From: Ceratotherium simum simum
Lineage: Eukaryota > Chordata > Mammalia > Perissodactyla > Rhinocerotidae
Assembly (NCBI RefSeq): GCF_000283155.1
Contig: NW_004454171.1
Location: 5,654,988 to 5,718,987, forward strand
Direction of reading: 5' to 3'
Length of the DNA stretch: 64,000 bases
Shown: piece after piece, positions 25,151-38,075 of the stretch
Layout: each line of letters begins with the position of its first letter
Position numbering within the stretch: the stretch's first letter is position 1
Position numbers and translations under genes: made by a program
Notes under the pieces: model-generated
The model's input: only the letters and a program-made list of their open reading frames with translations
Told to the model about the DNA's origin: nothing
Database searches by the model: none

Positions 25151-25936
25151 TCTACTATTTTAGAGTAAAATTGTAGATAATGTTCCAAACCACCATCAAA
25201 AAATGCAGAGCAAACTTTTCTGTATATAAACTGTACATAAAAACAAGGCACTATACATTTTGGGGCGATATTAAGGTAGAATGGTATATTTGCACAGATT
25301 CTTCAGAGCCCATGCTGGAAGTACAAATTCTTTGTTCATTTTAGCACCGGAAGCAGCACTCAGAACAAGCCAGACCTAATGCCGAAGGAGACGTCTCTGA
25401 AAGTGTGTGAAGAAACGTGTCGGTGGCAGAGCTAACTCTGTAGAAGCAATTCCATCTACTTTTTAATATTATTTTGACACCAAAAAAAAAAAAAAGAAAT
25501 CTTAAAAGTGAATGAATATATATTGCTTTGTTAAATACATATTTGATTTATATGGTGTTTATATAAATATATATATATTTTAGAATTCACAAACTATCAA
25601 AATAACACTTTATAAAGAGAACTGCTTCAAAAAATGTAGGCAACGCTTAGCTGGAACAGGAGGGCAGTGCTGGAGTAGCCGCTGAGGAGCTGCTTGAGTG
25701 CACACCAGGCTACTTTATTAACATGACCTGCTGTATCGTGGAAGGAGACTTTCCAAAGAGTTCTCTGAAACATTTACAAAATACACAACTCCAGGACAAG
25801 CAGTAGAGCTCATAACTTCAGGTGTTGAAAACTCTGATTAAAAAATATTTTTTAAAATACCAGTCCAAAACCATCTCCATTTTCCTGGTCCAATGGTATT
25901 GAAAGTGAGGACAGCGGTTCGCCCAGCATGTCGCCC

Positions 25937-26023
25937 CTAGAACAGACCTTTAGCCTTCTTCAGGTTCGCCTGCTTCCAGGCGGGCAGTGCGTTGTACTCG
26001 TCTCTGGTCATGTCTAGTGCAAA
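25937..26023 (-). CDS. SVIL: SVIL terminal coding exon u (residues 1015-1042 and stop)
   Basis: Encodes [20 protein letters not shown] and then LKKAKGLF followed by TAG at 25937-25939. This is the C-terminal headpiece subdomain: the F-x-x-x-x-M/L-T-R-x-E-Y/F-x-x-L-P-x-W-K-Q-x-x-L-K-K pattern with a terminal phenylalanine at the usual end of villin-family proteins. The acceptor is CCTCCAG. The preceding intron is only 99 nt and contains no in-frame stop. Confidence 0.98.
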   Translation of the reverse strand, partial: FALDMTRDEYNALPAWKQANLKKAKGLF

Positions 26024-26122
26024 CTGGAGGAACGGGGAGAAAAGGTCAGCAGCTGAGTGACAAGACCCTCGCCCCAGCCGAGCATGTTGCTTAGTTGCTA
26101 TCCCACCTGTAGAAATACTCAC

Positions 26123-26278
26123 CTCAAAGTCTTCATCGGTGAGATAAATCTCAAGCTTTAGAGGGTCAACCCCCTCGGGCAGTGGCCTGGCGAGGAGATC
26201 AGCCAGTGGATAAATGGTTTTACAGAGCTTGGCTAAGACATCCTCCACAAGGGTGATCTGATTCGAAACTTCTGTATC
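26123..26278 (-). CDS. SVIL: SVIL coding exon t (residues 963-1014), headpiece N-terminal part
   Basis: A 156-nt exon, phase 0 at both ends, encoding [20 protein letters not shown], then [20 protein letters not shown] and [12 protein letters not shown]. This begins the villin-type headpiece (PLADL and LEIYL motifs). The acceptor is CTTCTCTAG and the donor GAG/GTGAGT. Supervillin's headpiece has been reported not to bind F-actin strongly, unlike villin's. That is family knowledge, not visible here. Confidence 0.97.
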
Positions 26279-26924
26279 CTAGAGAAGAGGGGGGAGCAGA
26301 GAGCAGAACTCTGTGTCCCAGGTCTGAACACATTTGATCACGTGCCTGCAAAGACGCAGCGTGTCCAGTCCCCAGCCCAGCCTGGAGCCCCCAACTCGGG
26401 GGTGAACAGGGCTCTGACAGGGAAAGGAAATGCCGGCAGATCTCCCAACTTCTAGATGTCTTCTCACCCAATCCACCAAGTTTCAAATAAATCTGGTCTC
26501 AGGGCTGCCTCAGACAAAATGTCTAGGGACTATTACACGAGGGAATTATTGCATAAGATTATTAAATTTGAACTCTAAACGCCAGAAGCACCCAAATAAT
26601 GGAATTTGTTTAAAAATATTTGAAAATAATTAACCTTAAAAGGAATTGCACTTCCCTCCTCCCCCAAGACCCCATTTCTTAATCCACAATAAAAAAAGAA
26701 GAAAATGCATCTAGAACATGCTGGGGCTGAATCAAGATTTTTTTTAAACTGCTATGTGCATTTGATTTGAACGGGTTATTTTTATTCCTGGAAAATCATC
26801 TTCCTCCATGAACTTGGGATCCCAGATTGGCTGCCTTCCTATTGGGTAGGTGGGTGGGGGAATGAACGGCTGATAGCATTGCCGCATTCAGCAGCATCTG
26901 GTACAGACTAGTGGTCCAGAGGCG

Positions 26925-27125
26925 GGTGCAGAGCGAGCCGGTGCCTGAAGACCTGGGCAAGCTATTTCACGTGTCTGTGCCTCGGCTCCTTCACCAGTAA
27001 AATGGGGATGATAAGACGAATCTTAATGGACTGTCGTCAAAATTAAAGGAGAAAATAAATGACAAGTGCTTGGAGCCGTGCCTGGTGCAGGGAGGGCTCT
27101 CAGTGAATGCTAATTATTATTACAA
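26925..27125 (-). mobile_element. MIR SINE between SVIL exons s and t
   Basis: Plus strand CCTGGGCAAGCTATTTCACG, TGCCTCGGCTCCTTCACC, GTAAAATGGGGATGATAAG and AATGCTAATTATTATTAC are the reverse complement of MIR. Confidence 0.8.
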
Positions 27126-28305
27126 CTTGCTGGCGTGGGAGGCCCGCCTGTCCACTGGCTGAAAGCCCGAGAGCCTGCACACGACATTCTACAGCCCGCT
27201 GACGGCCCCCAGGGATCTCGATGCAGGAAAGTGGCAGTGATTTACGGCCCTGAACCGAGCCGGCAGCGACGACGGCAGCGACGGTGTTTGTAATCCCTAG
27301 AGCTCCGAGGTTGGTCGACCACATATTTACAGTGAACATGGCCATCGCACTAGGTCTGCTGGAGAGCAGGCTGCCTTAGTGAGTTCATTTTAACATAATA
27401 TACATGTTAATCGTATGCCTATGACTGTGCAGAGGCTGCCTTAGCCCCTCCTGTGCAGATCAAGTCCATCCGGCCACAGAGAGAGGTCACCGTCCCAGCG
27501 AGGCACGCTCCTCCACACAGGCTCTCTCCGTTGTCAACAGAGCAGCAGCGAACGTTTGTTTGTTTGTTTAAACTGATTCAGACCTCCTATAAAATACACT
27601 CACGTCCTCTCCCCCAAAAAAGCAGCCCTCCTGCACAGGAAGAAAATCAAACCAGAACAAACCTCTTTCCCACTAAAACCAAAAACACCCCTGGAATTGC
27701 TATTGCTAGCAATGTTAAAAACTCATAAATTAAGAAATTCCGCTTAGCTGTAGTAAGCTTCCTTTTTTCTGTGTGGATGGAAATGATAACATTCTGGTTA
27801 ATAATATGTTTTGGTAAATAGAGATTATGATAAATGCTTCCTGTGCTAATACCAGGTGGTCTCATAAAAAATAACGTTAATGAGATACTGAGCAGGACAT
27901 TCTCGGGGCGACTCACAATACATTTGCTCACTGAGTTACTTGAGCAGGTTAACTCGTCACAGGTTTATTCTGTGTCTCCTCTGACACAAGGTGAATGTCT
28001 GAAACATGAGGATTTTGTTATGCCTTAGATGGAGCTTGAGAAGCAACAGACTTTTTATATATATTCTTCAGATTAATTAAATTCATCTTTGCTTTTAAGT
28101 TTTTTTAATTTGAGCATTATGTGTAGAAAATTACCCCAAGAGTTCAACTGATTTCTCCTTAGGCTTTTCCTCTTCCTAAGCTGATTCTATGAAGACTTGT
28201 TAACGTGTTGTAAAAGAAAAAAACATTTTCTCACTTCGAAAATGCAACTGGATGCTTCTCCCCCAGGTAAAGTGAACCCACAATCCATAGGCGGGGGAGC
28301 CATCA

Positions 28306-28560
<255 letters not shown>

Positions 28561-28626
28561 TTATGCTTAAAACAGAAGTTAGGAGCAGTTCATAACAACA
28601 CATGGATGATGTTTATATAAAATGTT

Positions 28627-28656
28627 AATTTTATGCCTATGACTAGGCATAAAATT
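28627..28656. repeat. Perfect 13-bp inverted repeat, 4-nt loop
   Basis: Arms AATTTTATGCCTA and TAGGCATAAAATT around TGAC. It lies in the 1137-nt intron between SVIL exons r and s and is not part of a repeat I recognise. Confidence 0.9.
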
Positions 28657-29502
28657 GCATATAATCGACCTGACTCTATACTTCCTGAACCCAACAAAAT
28701 GCTTCTGGATCCCTGGCGGATGGAAGCCTCTCTCTGCAGCTTCAGAGTGAGACATTTTTTCCTCCCGCACTCATGGTAGACGTGTTCCTCTGACTTCCTA
28801 AAGCAGCATTCAGTTCAGTGTGAATTAAATAGCTCATGGAGGCATTTTACAAGCCATGTTAGCTTAAATGTGGTGGAAAATTTAAGTTATTTATTACTAA
28901 AGAGCTTTTCAAGAGAAAATCAACTGTACAAACTCAATGATACTAAACTAATCAACAAAACCTTAAAAATTCAGATAAGAATTAATAACTGGCATCCTCA
29001 TTTTATATAAAATACCACAAATTTCAGGTGGACAATATAGTACAAAACCATAAATTGACTATAGATCTTTCTTTTCAGATATAATACTAAAAATAATAAT
29101 GAATGATGATAACAAGGTGGCCACTGGCTTTCCAGCCTCTTTGGGGGGCTTCCCACTCTTCGACAGTGTGGGTGTGGACACACGTGTGGGTGAGGCCCGA
29201 GTGTCCTGCAGCATGGTTAACCCCGGGTGCAAAAGGATTTTAACCAGTTGGGGGCATTCCACAATGCAGCCTTTAACCTCGAGGGTCACAAGTCAGATGG
29301 CCTTGTAATATAAGAGAGAAATGAATTCTCCTCCATGCTGGCAGCCGAGAATGCACTAATCTCAAAATTAATAAGCCTCAGAAAGTTAAAGAAAAAATAA
29401 ATTAGTTTCATCGCTGTCTGCCAGGCTTTATCAAGGCTGGTGGCACACACAGAAAGGGAAAGACTGGTCTGGGACTCTGACCAAATCTGCAGAAGACCCT
29501 CA

Positions 29503-29865
<363 letters not shown>

Positions 29866-29988
29866 TCAGGGGTGAAGGAGCAAATGAAGGGTCTCCACGA
29901 CCCCTCAGCCCCGTGAATGCTAAATCAGGAAGAGCCTCTAAGCAGAGAGGAGCTACTGATGATGTGGGCATCTTTCCTTCCCTCCCCC

Positions 29989-30063
29989 CATCTCCCCTCC
30001 AATTCCCTCTCCCTATCTCCCCTCCAATTCCCTCTCCCTATCTCCCCTCCAATTCCCTCTCCC
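29989..30063 (+). repeat. Three copies of a 25-bp tandem repeat in an SVIL intron
   Basis: The unit is TCTCCCCTCCAATTCCC plus TCTCCCTA (25 nt) at 29989, 30014 and 30039. Copies are near identical, the last ending in TCTCCCTT. It is C/T-rich on the plus strand and sits 257 nt upstream of SVIL exon r. Confidence 0.9.
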
Positions 30064-30417
30064 TTGGCCCCTCCTCAACCGTCACCTGCCAGCAGCCCCT
30101 CTGGGCATGAGCAGGTGCTAGGAGTGGAACGGATCATGCGATCATGCGTGTGCCCCTCAAGGGTCATTAGCCCCGTTTATCTCCAAAGCGCATATTCAAA
30201 CTGGAGGGTACATCACACCTGCCCTCCAGGTGACTGATGTTCACGACCCATGTATGACTCCCTCGCAGGTGATGTAAGTCCGTGGTTCTTTGAGAGAGAA
30301 ATGGGCTCTAAAAATCAAGTGTTTCTCGCTTTTTGTCTTCATCAGACCGTCAGCCTGACTCTAATTCCATGTGGCACAGGGCTGTCACACCTGCTAGCTC
30401 AGCCCGCCCCGAGGCCC

Positions 30418-30449
30418 TTTTCACAGTCCTTTTCTGAGGACTGTGAAAA
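30418..30449. repeat. Perfect 12-bp inverted repeat, 8-nt loop
   Basis: Arms TTTTCACAGTCC and GGACTGTGAAAA around TTTTCTGA, in the intron between SVIL exons q and r. Confidence 0.9.
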
Positions 30450-30839
30450 CCACATACTTGAAAAGCCCTGTGGAGGGTGATAATCATCCTGAGCCACAGG
30501 ATGGAGAGGGTGGGGAGCAGCCTCTTTTAAGACACTTGCTAATAGTTCCCACAGTATGACACGTGCACCAGCCAAGCTTTTAAGGAGGTGCCCCGGGCTG
30601 CCACCCTAAGGCGAGGTTCCTGGCTGCAGCTCCAGGCTGTGTAATGTGAGGGGGAGAAGCCTTGAGGGCAAGGGCAGCTGACCTCAGACTCGACTGCAGG
30701 GAGGGCAAGAGGGTCTACACAGCCTGTTCTCCGGTGACTGTGACTGTCCCAACCAGAACGAGAGCACACAGGTTCTGTCTTGAGGTGGTGGGCTGTTCTA
30801 GCGGGACCTTGGGATCAGAAGACACAGGCGAGAGCCTTG

Positions 30840-31155
30840 GCCCTGCTGTGCAGCCTTGGTATGGCAGACACCCTGCAAATACTCCCAACCCCCTGCTCCT
30901 CGACCACTTGCTTTCCCAGGCTCCCTTGCAGTTGGGGGTGGCCACGTGACAGAGCTCTGGCCAGTGGGATGTAAGCAGAAGTCTGCTGGGGGCTTCTGGG
31001 AAAGCTTTTGCTTTATCTGATATAGGGAGAGACATGGCCATCACTGCCCTTTTCCTACCCCTTTCTTTCTGTCTTGAATGAAAACATGACGGCTGGAGCA
31101 GGGGCAGCCAACTGGGGACCATGAAGCAATGAGACTGAGGGAAGGCTGGGAGAAC
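30840..31155 (+). mobile_element. LTR-like segment, ERVL group?
   Basis: Contains GGCTCCCTTGCAGTTGGGG, CAGTGGGATGTAAGCAGAAG and TGGGGGCTTCTGGGAAAGC, blocks common to an old mammalian LTR family. I cannot name it or place its ends exactly. Confidence 0.45.
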
Positions 31156-31204
31156 AGCAGAGATGCCAGGCCTGACACTGTTGTGTTCAACCTATTCTTA
31201 ACTG

Positions 31205-31335
31205 ATATATTTGGTGAGTTAAGTAACTGAGCCTCAGTTTCTTATACTGTAACAAGTGGTTGATGTCACCTTCCTTTTGGGGTAGGTATGAGGATTAATG
31301 AGATAATATAAGAAAGTGTTCTGGGCAAATAAAAA
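31205..31335 (-). mobile_element. MIR fragment
   Basis: ACTGAGCCTCAGTTTCTTA and ATGAGGATTAATGAGATAAT; 94 nt from SVIL exon q's donor. Confidence 0.6.
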
Positions 31336-31428
31336 ACTGCTTAATAAATATGAAAGTAAAATAAAAAGGCTTTTTGGAAGGTGTATCTTCTGCTGCTTGG
31401 CACGACTACCCGCTTCTGTGGGCTGTAC

Positions 31429-31584
31429 CTGGCTGCGGTGCACTATACAGATCCTCCTGCAGGAAGGGCATAGAATTGACCACAGAGGGGTCTCGGGCAG
31501 GATACATGAATTCTGTGGCTAAGAAATCGCCAGAGGAACTGCTGAGGATGAACAGGCGGGGTGTGAAGTTAAAATTTCCAGGAT
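31429..31584 (-). CDS. SVIL: SVIL coding exon q (residues 821-872), start of repeat 5
   Basis: Encodes [20 protein letters not shown], then a loop with [20 protein letters not shown] and [19 protein letters not shown] is the first gelsolin-like strand of repeat 5. The acceptor is TTTCAAAG and the donor CCAG/GTACAG. It is 156 nt, enters with AT completing Asp and leaves at phase 1 completing Ala. An ERE SINE lies 124 nt upstream in the intron (31708-32017). Confidence 0.95.
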
Positions 31585-31707
31585 CTTTGAAAGAAAAGAG
31601 AACAAAGCTAAAGACAAAATATGAACTGAAGTAAATTCCAGATGGACTGAAGAATTAATGTAAAATCTGAAATAATCAAAGAATTAGTATAAAAATAGGC
31701 AGAGTTT

Positions 31708-32017
31708 GGGGGCCGACCCCGTGGCTTAGCAGTTAAGTGCGTGCGCTCTGCTACTGGCGGCCCGGGTTCAGATCCCAGGTGTGCACTGACGCACCGCTTG
31801 CCCGGCCATGCTGAGGCGGTGTCCCACATACAGCGCCTAGAAGGATGTGCAACTACGACATACAATTATCTACTAGGGCTTTGGGGAGAAAAAGGGGAAA
31901 AAAAGGAGGAGAACTGGCAACAGATGTTAGCTCAGGGCCAGTCTTCCTCAGCAAAAAGAGGAGGATTGGCATGGATGTTAGCTCAGGGCTGATCTTCCTC
32001 ACACACACACACAAAAA
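31708..32017 (+). mobile_element. ERE SINE in the intron upstream of SVIL exon q
   Basis: A plus-strand copy starting GGGGCCGACCCCGTGGC with an A-box-like TGGCTTAGCAGTTAAG and a B-box-like GGTTCAGATCC. Its body has two tandem GATGTTAGCTCAGG units and a tail containing (CA)n then AAAAA. Flanking duplication: GCAGAGTTTG and GTAGAGTTTG. It is antisense to SVIL. Confidence 0.92.
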
Positions 32018-32429
32018 GGTAGAGTTTGTCTGAGCCCATTGGAGGTGGGGAGGCCTTTTTAATTATAATTGTAAAAGAAATCATCAAAGGGAAGAGATTC
32101 ATGCATAGACAGCATAAAAATGAAAAATTACATTGCAAAAAACAAACAAAATGAAGAGGTGAGTGACAAAATGGAAAATATGGAAACTTGTTAATATCCT
32201 TAGTATATAAAGGAATATAATAATGAAAAGATAAATATCTCAATAAAAATGGGCAAAAGGCAAAAACATTCACCAAAGCAGAAATACAAACGGCTAAGAA
32301 ATACATACAGAGAGTGTTTACCAGTACTTCTAATTTAAAACATTAAATGAAAACAGTGCTTAGGTAGTAGTTTTCCCCCATCAAATCAAGTCTATGACTG
32401 TGCTGAGAAATGCATACTTTTGTACATCG

Positions 32430-32940
32430 CTGGTGAGAATAAAACTTGGAGCAGATGTTGTGTTGACACACTCATTGACACGTACTCTAAGACTTTCATA
32501 ACTTTTACACAGCAGTTCCATATCTAGGAATTCACTCTAACTAGGAATAAATGCAGATAATTCTTATAAAAATTATTCACAACTGCATTATTATATAATA
32601 GAGAAAAGTTGGAAATAACTCAACTCTCCACTATAAGGAGACAAGTAGAGAATGGCATATTATAGAATATTCATAGAATACCTTGCAGCCATTAATAGTC
32701 TAAATATTAACAACTTGGGAAATTGTTCACAACAAAGGGAAAAAGTTAGTTACAAAATGGTATGTATAATGCTATCCAAATTTTATTTTTTAGAAAAGCT
32801 ATGTATATATAACAGATAGAAATGTTCATTTTGGTCATCTTTGAGAGATGTGATTATAAGACTTTCTTTTTTAACTTCTCTGTACTTTCCAACATTCTCC
32901 ATCATCAATACGAATTATTTTTGAAAAGCTATATAAAAGT
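32430..32940 (+). mobile_element. L1 3' end fragment in an SVIL intron
   Basis: Strings AGCAGTTCCATATCTAGGAA, ATTATTCACAACTGCATTAT and TTGCAGCCATTAATAGTC, followed by an AT-rich tail, match L1 ORF2-end/3' UTR order. Confidence 0.7.
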
Positions 32941-32999
32941 TTATAAAAATTGAGAGGCAATATAAAGGAGGGGTTATGTGTACACTCCATTGTTGTACA

Positions 33000-33160
33000 A
33001 CCTTGGATAAGCTGGTTAACTGCTCTGTGCCTCAGTTTCCCTGTCTGTAAAAATAGTAGAGTGTTGGGTTGTGAGAATTAAATGAGTTACTGTGTATCGG
33101 GTGCTTGGACATTGCCGGAATCATCCGAACTGGTTAATAACTGTTAGCTTTCTTCTACGT
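33000..33160 (-). mobile_element. MIR SINE
   Basis: TGTGCCTCAGTTTCCCTGTC, GTGAGAATTAAATGAGTTAC and GGGTGCTTGGACATTGCC, the reverse MIR order. Confidence 0.8.
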
Positions 33161-33209
33161 TACTCTGTATTTAAGTGGATCTGTAGTTTGTGTAATAAAC
33201 ATGAAACTG

Positions 33210-33894
<685 letters not shown>

Positions 33895-34044
33895 CTAACA
33901 CAGGTCTTACTAGTGAAGGTAAACAAGCTCGGTAGTTCATGAATGTGTTTGGGCGGAGGCCCATAGAGAGGAATGTACGATTACATGTGTCATGAAAGTG
34001 ACATACATTTTTATATATAACATACATATTTTCTATTCCTTGTC

Positions 34045-34180
34045 CTCTCCATTGAAATATAAGCTTCATGGGGACACAGACTTGGGATTGCTCACTAGCA
34101 AGTCTCTACTTCGTATATCTGTATCTGTGCTTGGTACCAAGTAGGTGCTCAATAAATATTGGAATGAATGAATGTGGGAA
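34045..34180 (+). mobile_element. L2 3' end
   Basis: GAAATATAAGCTTCATGGGG through GTAGGTGCTCAATAAATATT and GAATGAATGAATG. Confidence 0.8.
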
Positions 34181-35403
34181 TGAGTGCTTTGTTTTGTTTT
34201 TTCTCAGTGGTCCCAGTGAGAAATCTGATGGGCCATGAATGCCTCTGGACACCTCACTGGGCGTCATTTATCATCCTGCCCACTCCCTAGCCCTCAGAAC
34301 GATGTTTTGAGAGGGAACAGTTTGCTTCACAGCTGTCTACCAGGTGGAAGGTCACTCGCCTTCTCCTCTCCACCCTCTCTGTGTAGCGCTAGGGTACAGA
34401 GCAGTCACTAGGGAAGCACGCCCACACTGCACTGTTTTGGTGCCCAGAAAACGGGTTTTACCAAGTTGCACTTGGGTGGTATGCTGTGGCCCTGGGAAAC
34501 TCCTCATTTTTAGTGTACAGATGTCAGTGAGGTCCTCCCAGGTCTCAGCCTGAGGAGTCTAGGCACCTCCTGAGTGACTGGGTGACCCTGGGATTTCTTT
34601 GGCTGCTTGCAATCCCATTTTGCACAGGCTGCTAGGAAGTGCAGAGCCACAGCTGCAGCCTCCTCCATACAGGTGACGGGCAACTACAGCCCTCCTCCTT
34701 GGATGCCTTCTCTTTCTCCTTGCTTCAGTCTTACTTCTTCCCCCGAGGTCCTCACTTAATGCTCTGTCCTAGTGGGCTTTCTCTGTGTAAGCGGTCAACC
34801 GTGGGTGCCTGCCTGGGAGAGGAACAAGACCCAACACCTGGTGTGCTGCGCCTGAGAACTGCCTGCGGAGGCCAATAACTCGCGGTGAGGCGGCTGCCCT
34901 TCAGAATGTGGAAACACAGTTGTTCTCTCAAAAGTCTTACAGTTTGATACAGTTGGTGGATTCCCAAACTCTTCATTAGCTAAAGTCTTAACATCCCACT
35001 GCTCAGACAAAACTAAAACTCTGAATCCCTAACATATCTAGAAATGTGCTCTCTTTAAATAACAAAGGACTCCAGGCTTGTAATTCCAAAGCTGACTCGC
35101 ACCTGAGAAGAAATTAACGTAGTTGTCTGGGTCCTTTCCCTGGCTCCTACTCTGTCTTTTATGGAGGTAGGTGAATCTTCAGAAATGGGGGAAGCCCTCA
35201 AAGTGGAGGTTTTGGCTGAGCTGTGTGTCACATCCACCGGGAACGTCAAGAGCGCCTGACAACTTCATAACTACCCCTTGTTGAAGTCACTTTAAGCACA
35301 TCAGGGCGTCCCCTGGGACCCTGGGGTGGCCTTTCTGTCTTAGCCTGCGGGTGCCCCAGGGAAGCCCCTTCCAGGAGAGGTCCTCACACACATACAACAC
35401 TCA

Positions 35404-35739
<336 letters not shown>

Positions 35740-36220
35740 TCAGCGGCTGTCTGTCTTACTGCCGGCCCAGAAGGCAAACTCTTTTCGAGTTAGAAGCAGG
35801 TTGCAAAAAGTTCATGATGCAGAAAAACCATTTTTATAACACTTATAAATACCTAAGTAAGTCATATAACAGGCATATTTTAAAACAATGTAAAGCTAAG
35901 ATTTTTTTTTTTGGACGTTGGCCAACAAAAATCTCATAATTTATAATAAAAGATCTACTAATGTTTTTCCCCTCCTTAAAACAGACAGAGTCACTGTGAG
36001 GACTCAGTTTAAGGTGAAGTAATCTTCCAGTCTCCCGCAGGCGAAGTTGGATGCTGAAGTCAAGTCTGCCACAGGGGGAGTTATGAGCCCCCATAAAGCT
36101 GATTTATAGGGCGGAGATGAGGAGGCTCTCGGTGGTAAAGCCACAGCGATATGAAGAGAGACGGACTGTAAACCCCCACGCCTATAAAAATACTTTCCAG
36201 GAGAGGAAAACGAAAACCTA

Positions 36221-36418
<198 letters not shown>

Positions 36419-36419
36419 C

Positions 36420-36720
36420 TATTGTGGGACATCTGAAAAATACCAAGAAGTACAAACAATAGCCAGTGATAGTATTATCTACAGAGAGCCACTAATAAAA
36501 GTCTAGTGTAGAGCTTTCCTTTCAAAGTATTTTTCAGGTATATATTTTTCCCAAACAAAAATAGGATTGTTGTTTTACGTTGCTTTATACCCTGATTTTC
36601 TTCACTTAATATTTTTGTCATTAAATACTCTTTTAAACACGAATTTTGGTATTTTAATGGTATTCCATGGTATAGATGTAACATGATTGATTTAAACACG
36701 TTAAAGTATACCTCTCAGCA
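36420..36720 (-). mobile_element. Old L1-type 3' fragment
   Basis: TTTTCTTCACTTAATATTTT, GGTATTCCATGGTATAGAT and the preceding poly-pyrimidine stretch look like antisense L1 3' sequence. Short and diverged. Confidence 0.4.
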
Positions 36721-36812
36721 TTGAGAATGACCAATCATTCACTTAGTAATTCTGGGGTAAGAACTGCCTCTTTTGCAACCATTTCAGTAGAGTCACGTGC
36801 CGACCACCCTCA

Positions 36813-36826
36813 GCGCCCCCTGGCCT
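36813..36826 (-). promoter_or_regulatory. Partial CTCF-like motif
   Basis: The minus strand reads AGGCCAGGGGGCGC: the 3' eleven core positions match, the first three do not. Confidence 0.25.
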
Positions 36827-37529
36827 GTTAACACGCTCTTCCTTGTCATCATAAAGTTAGGGTGGGGTCAACTCACTCTCCCTTTGGCAAGACATTTTCC
36901 CTTAAGGAGGAAACTGTGAGCCTGCGGTCAGGGAGCTGTGAAAGGTAGGAAGCATTTCCCATCATGAGTTAATTTATCAATCTCACAGCCCATTTTGTAT
37001 AATTAAGCGCCATTTTGTGGAAGTGTTTTAAATGTCTAAAGTGATTTTCCATCAGTTGGACTGATAAAAAATGAAATGCTCAAACTAGAGAGATTAAGAC
37101 TCAAAAACTCAGAGGATGATTTTGAAGGCATGATTAAAATATTCATTCACGGTCTTTACCAAAAAAAAAAAGGCAGTTGAAATTACCCCCTATTAGGAAT
37201 AAATGAAAATACAAGGGTCAGTAACAACTATTTGTAAAATACAGCCCCTAGTAGAAAATATGCATGAAATATTTTTTAGGGAAGAGGATTGGTCTTTAGA
37301 AATCTGGAAGGCTGTGAGTGTTGATCCATTTCTGAAGAAAATTCCTCTGCTCTCTTCACTCATGCTATTGTGAACTATTCATCCAAGACAGTAAAAATAT
37401 TTGCACATGGTGTCATGTTTTCCAAAAACCCCAGAGTCAACTCTTTATCACTGGTGCTAAAGGATGGGACCTGAGGCACAGATAATCCAAACGCTAAAAA
37501 AAAATGTTTACACAACCTTGGATTGGGGT

Positions 37530-38075
37530 AGTAGTACCTGCCAGGCATTATGCAGGCCCTGAGGTTATAATGATAGATAAGATCAGGACAGACATGGTCC
37601 CTTTCATGCGTGTGAGAGAAGACAGATAATAAGTAAACAAAATGTATACGAAATGTAAACAAAATGACAAAAGGCATTGTAGTTCTAAGTAGTGGTAAAT
37701 GCTATGAAAAAAATAATGCATAGGCAAGGGACAGAGAATGGGGAGGGATTTGGAGAATATAGGGAGGCGACCTTGAAGAGAAATCTGAATCATATGAGGC
37801 TGAGAGTTACATGCGGATCCAAGGGAAGTGTTCCAGACAGGGGAAATTGCACAAAGGCCCTGCGGTGGGTGGAAACAGGTATGTTTGAGGAATAGCAGGA
37901 AAACTGGAGCAGCCTGGGCAGGGGGCAAGATGCGGGGCTGATCACGAAGGTGCTGGCAGACCACAAGGAGACCACTTAGATTGCAGTCCAAGTGTGATGG
38001 AGAGCCAGGGAGTGACACGATCTGACGTGTTCTAGAAAAATCACTGGGGCTGCTGTGAGGAATGTAGAAGATGGG
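37530..38075 (-). mobile_element. L2 LINE 3' part in an SVIL intron
   Basis: The plus strand reads GGCATTATGCAGGCCCTGAG, GTAAATGCTATGAAAAAAAT, AAGTGTTCCAGACAGGGG and TGACACGATCTGACG, the reverse complement order of L2. Near full length for this class of fragment. Confidence 0.8.

Larger units (their letters stand above)
25040..25936 (-). other. SVIL: Probable SVIL 3' untranslated region
   Basis: About 0.9 kb after the stop codon, AT-rich and free of recognisable SINE or LINE insertions, unlike nearly all sequence on either side. It ends near a tandem pair of AATAAA hexamers on the minus strand. The exact cleavage site is inferred. An earlier hexamer at 25145-25150 could give a shorter form, and others (for example 25714-25719) are possible. 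Confidence 0.6.

Noticed and set aside
31429..31584. Possibility that exon p joins directly to exon r
   Set aside because: Phases would allow it, but exon q is present with good splice sites and supplies the missing first half of gelsolin-like repeat 5.
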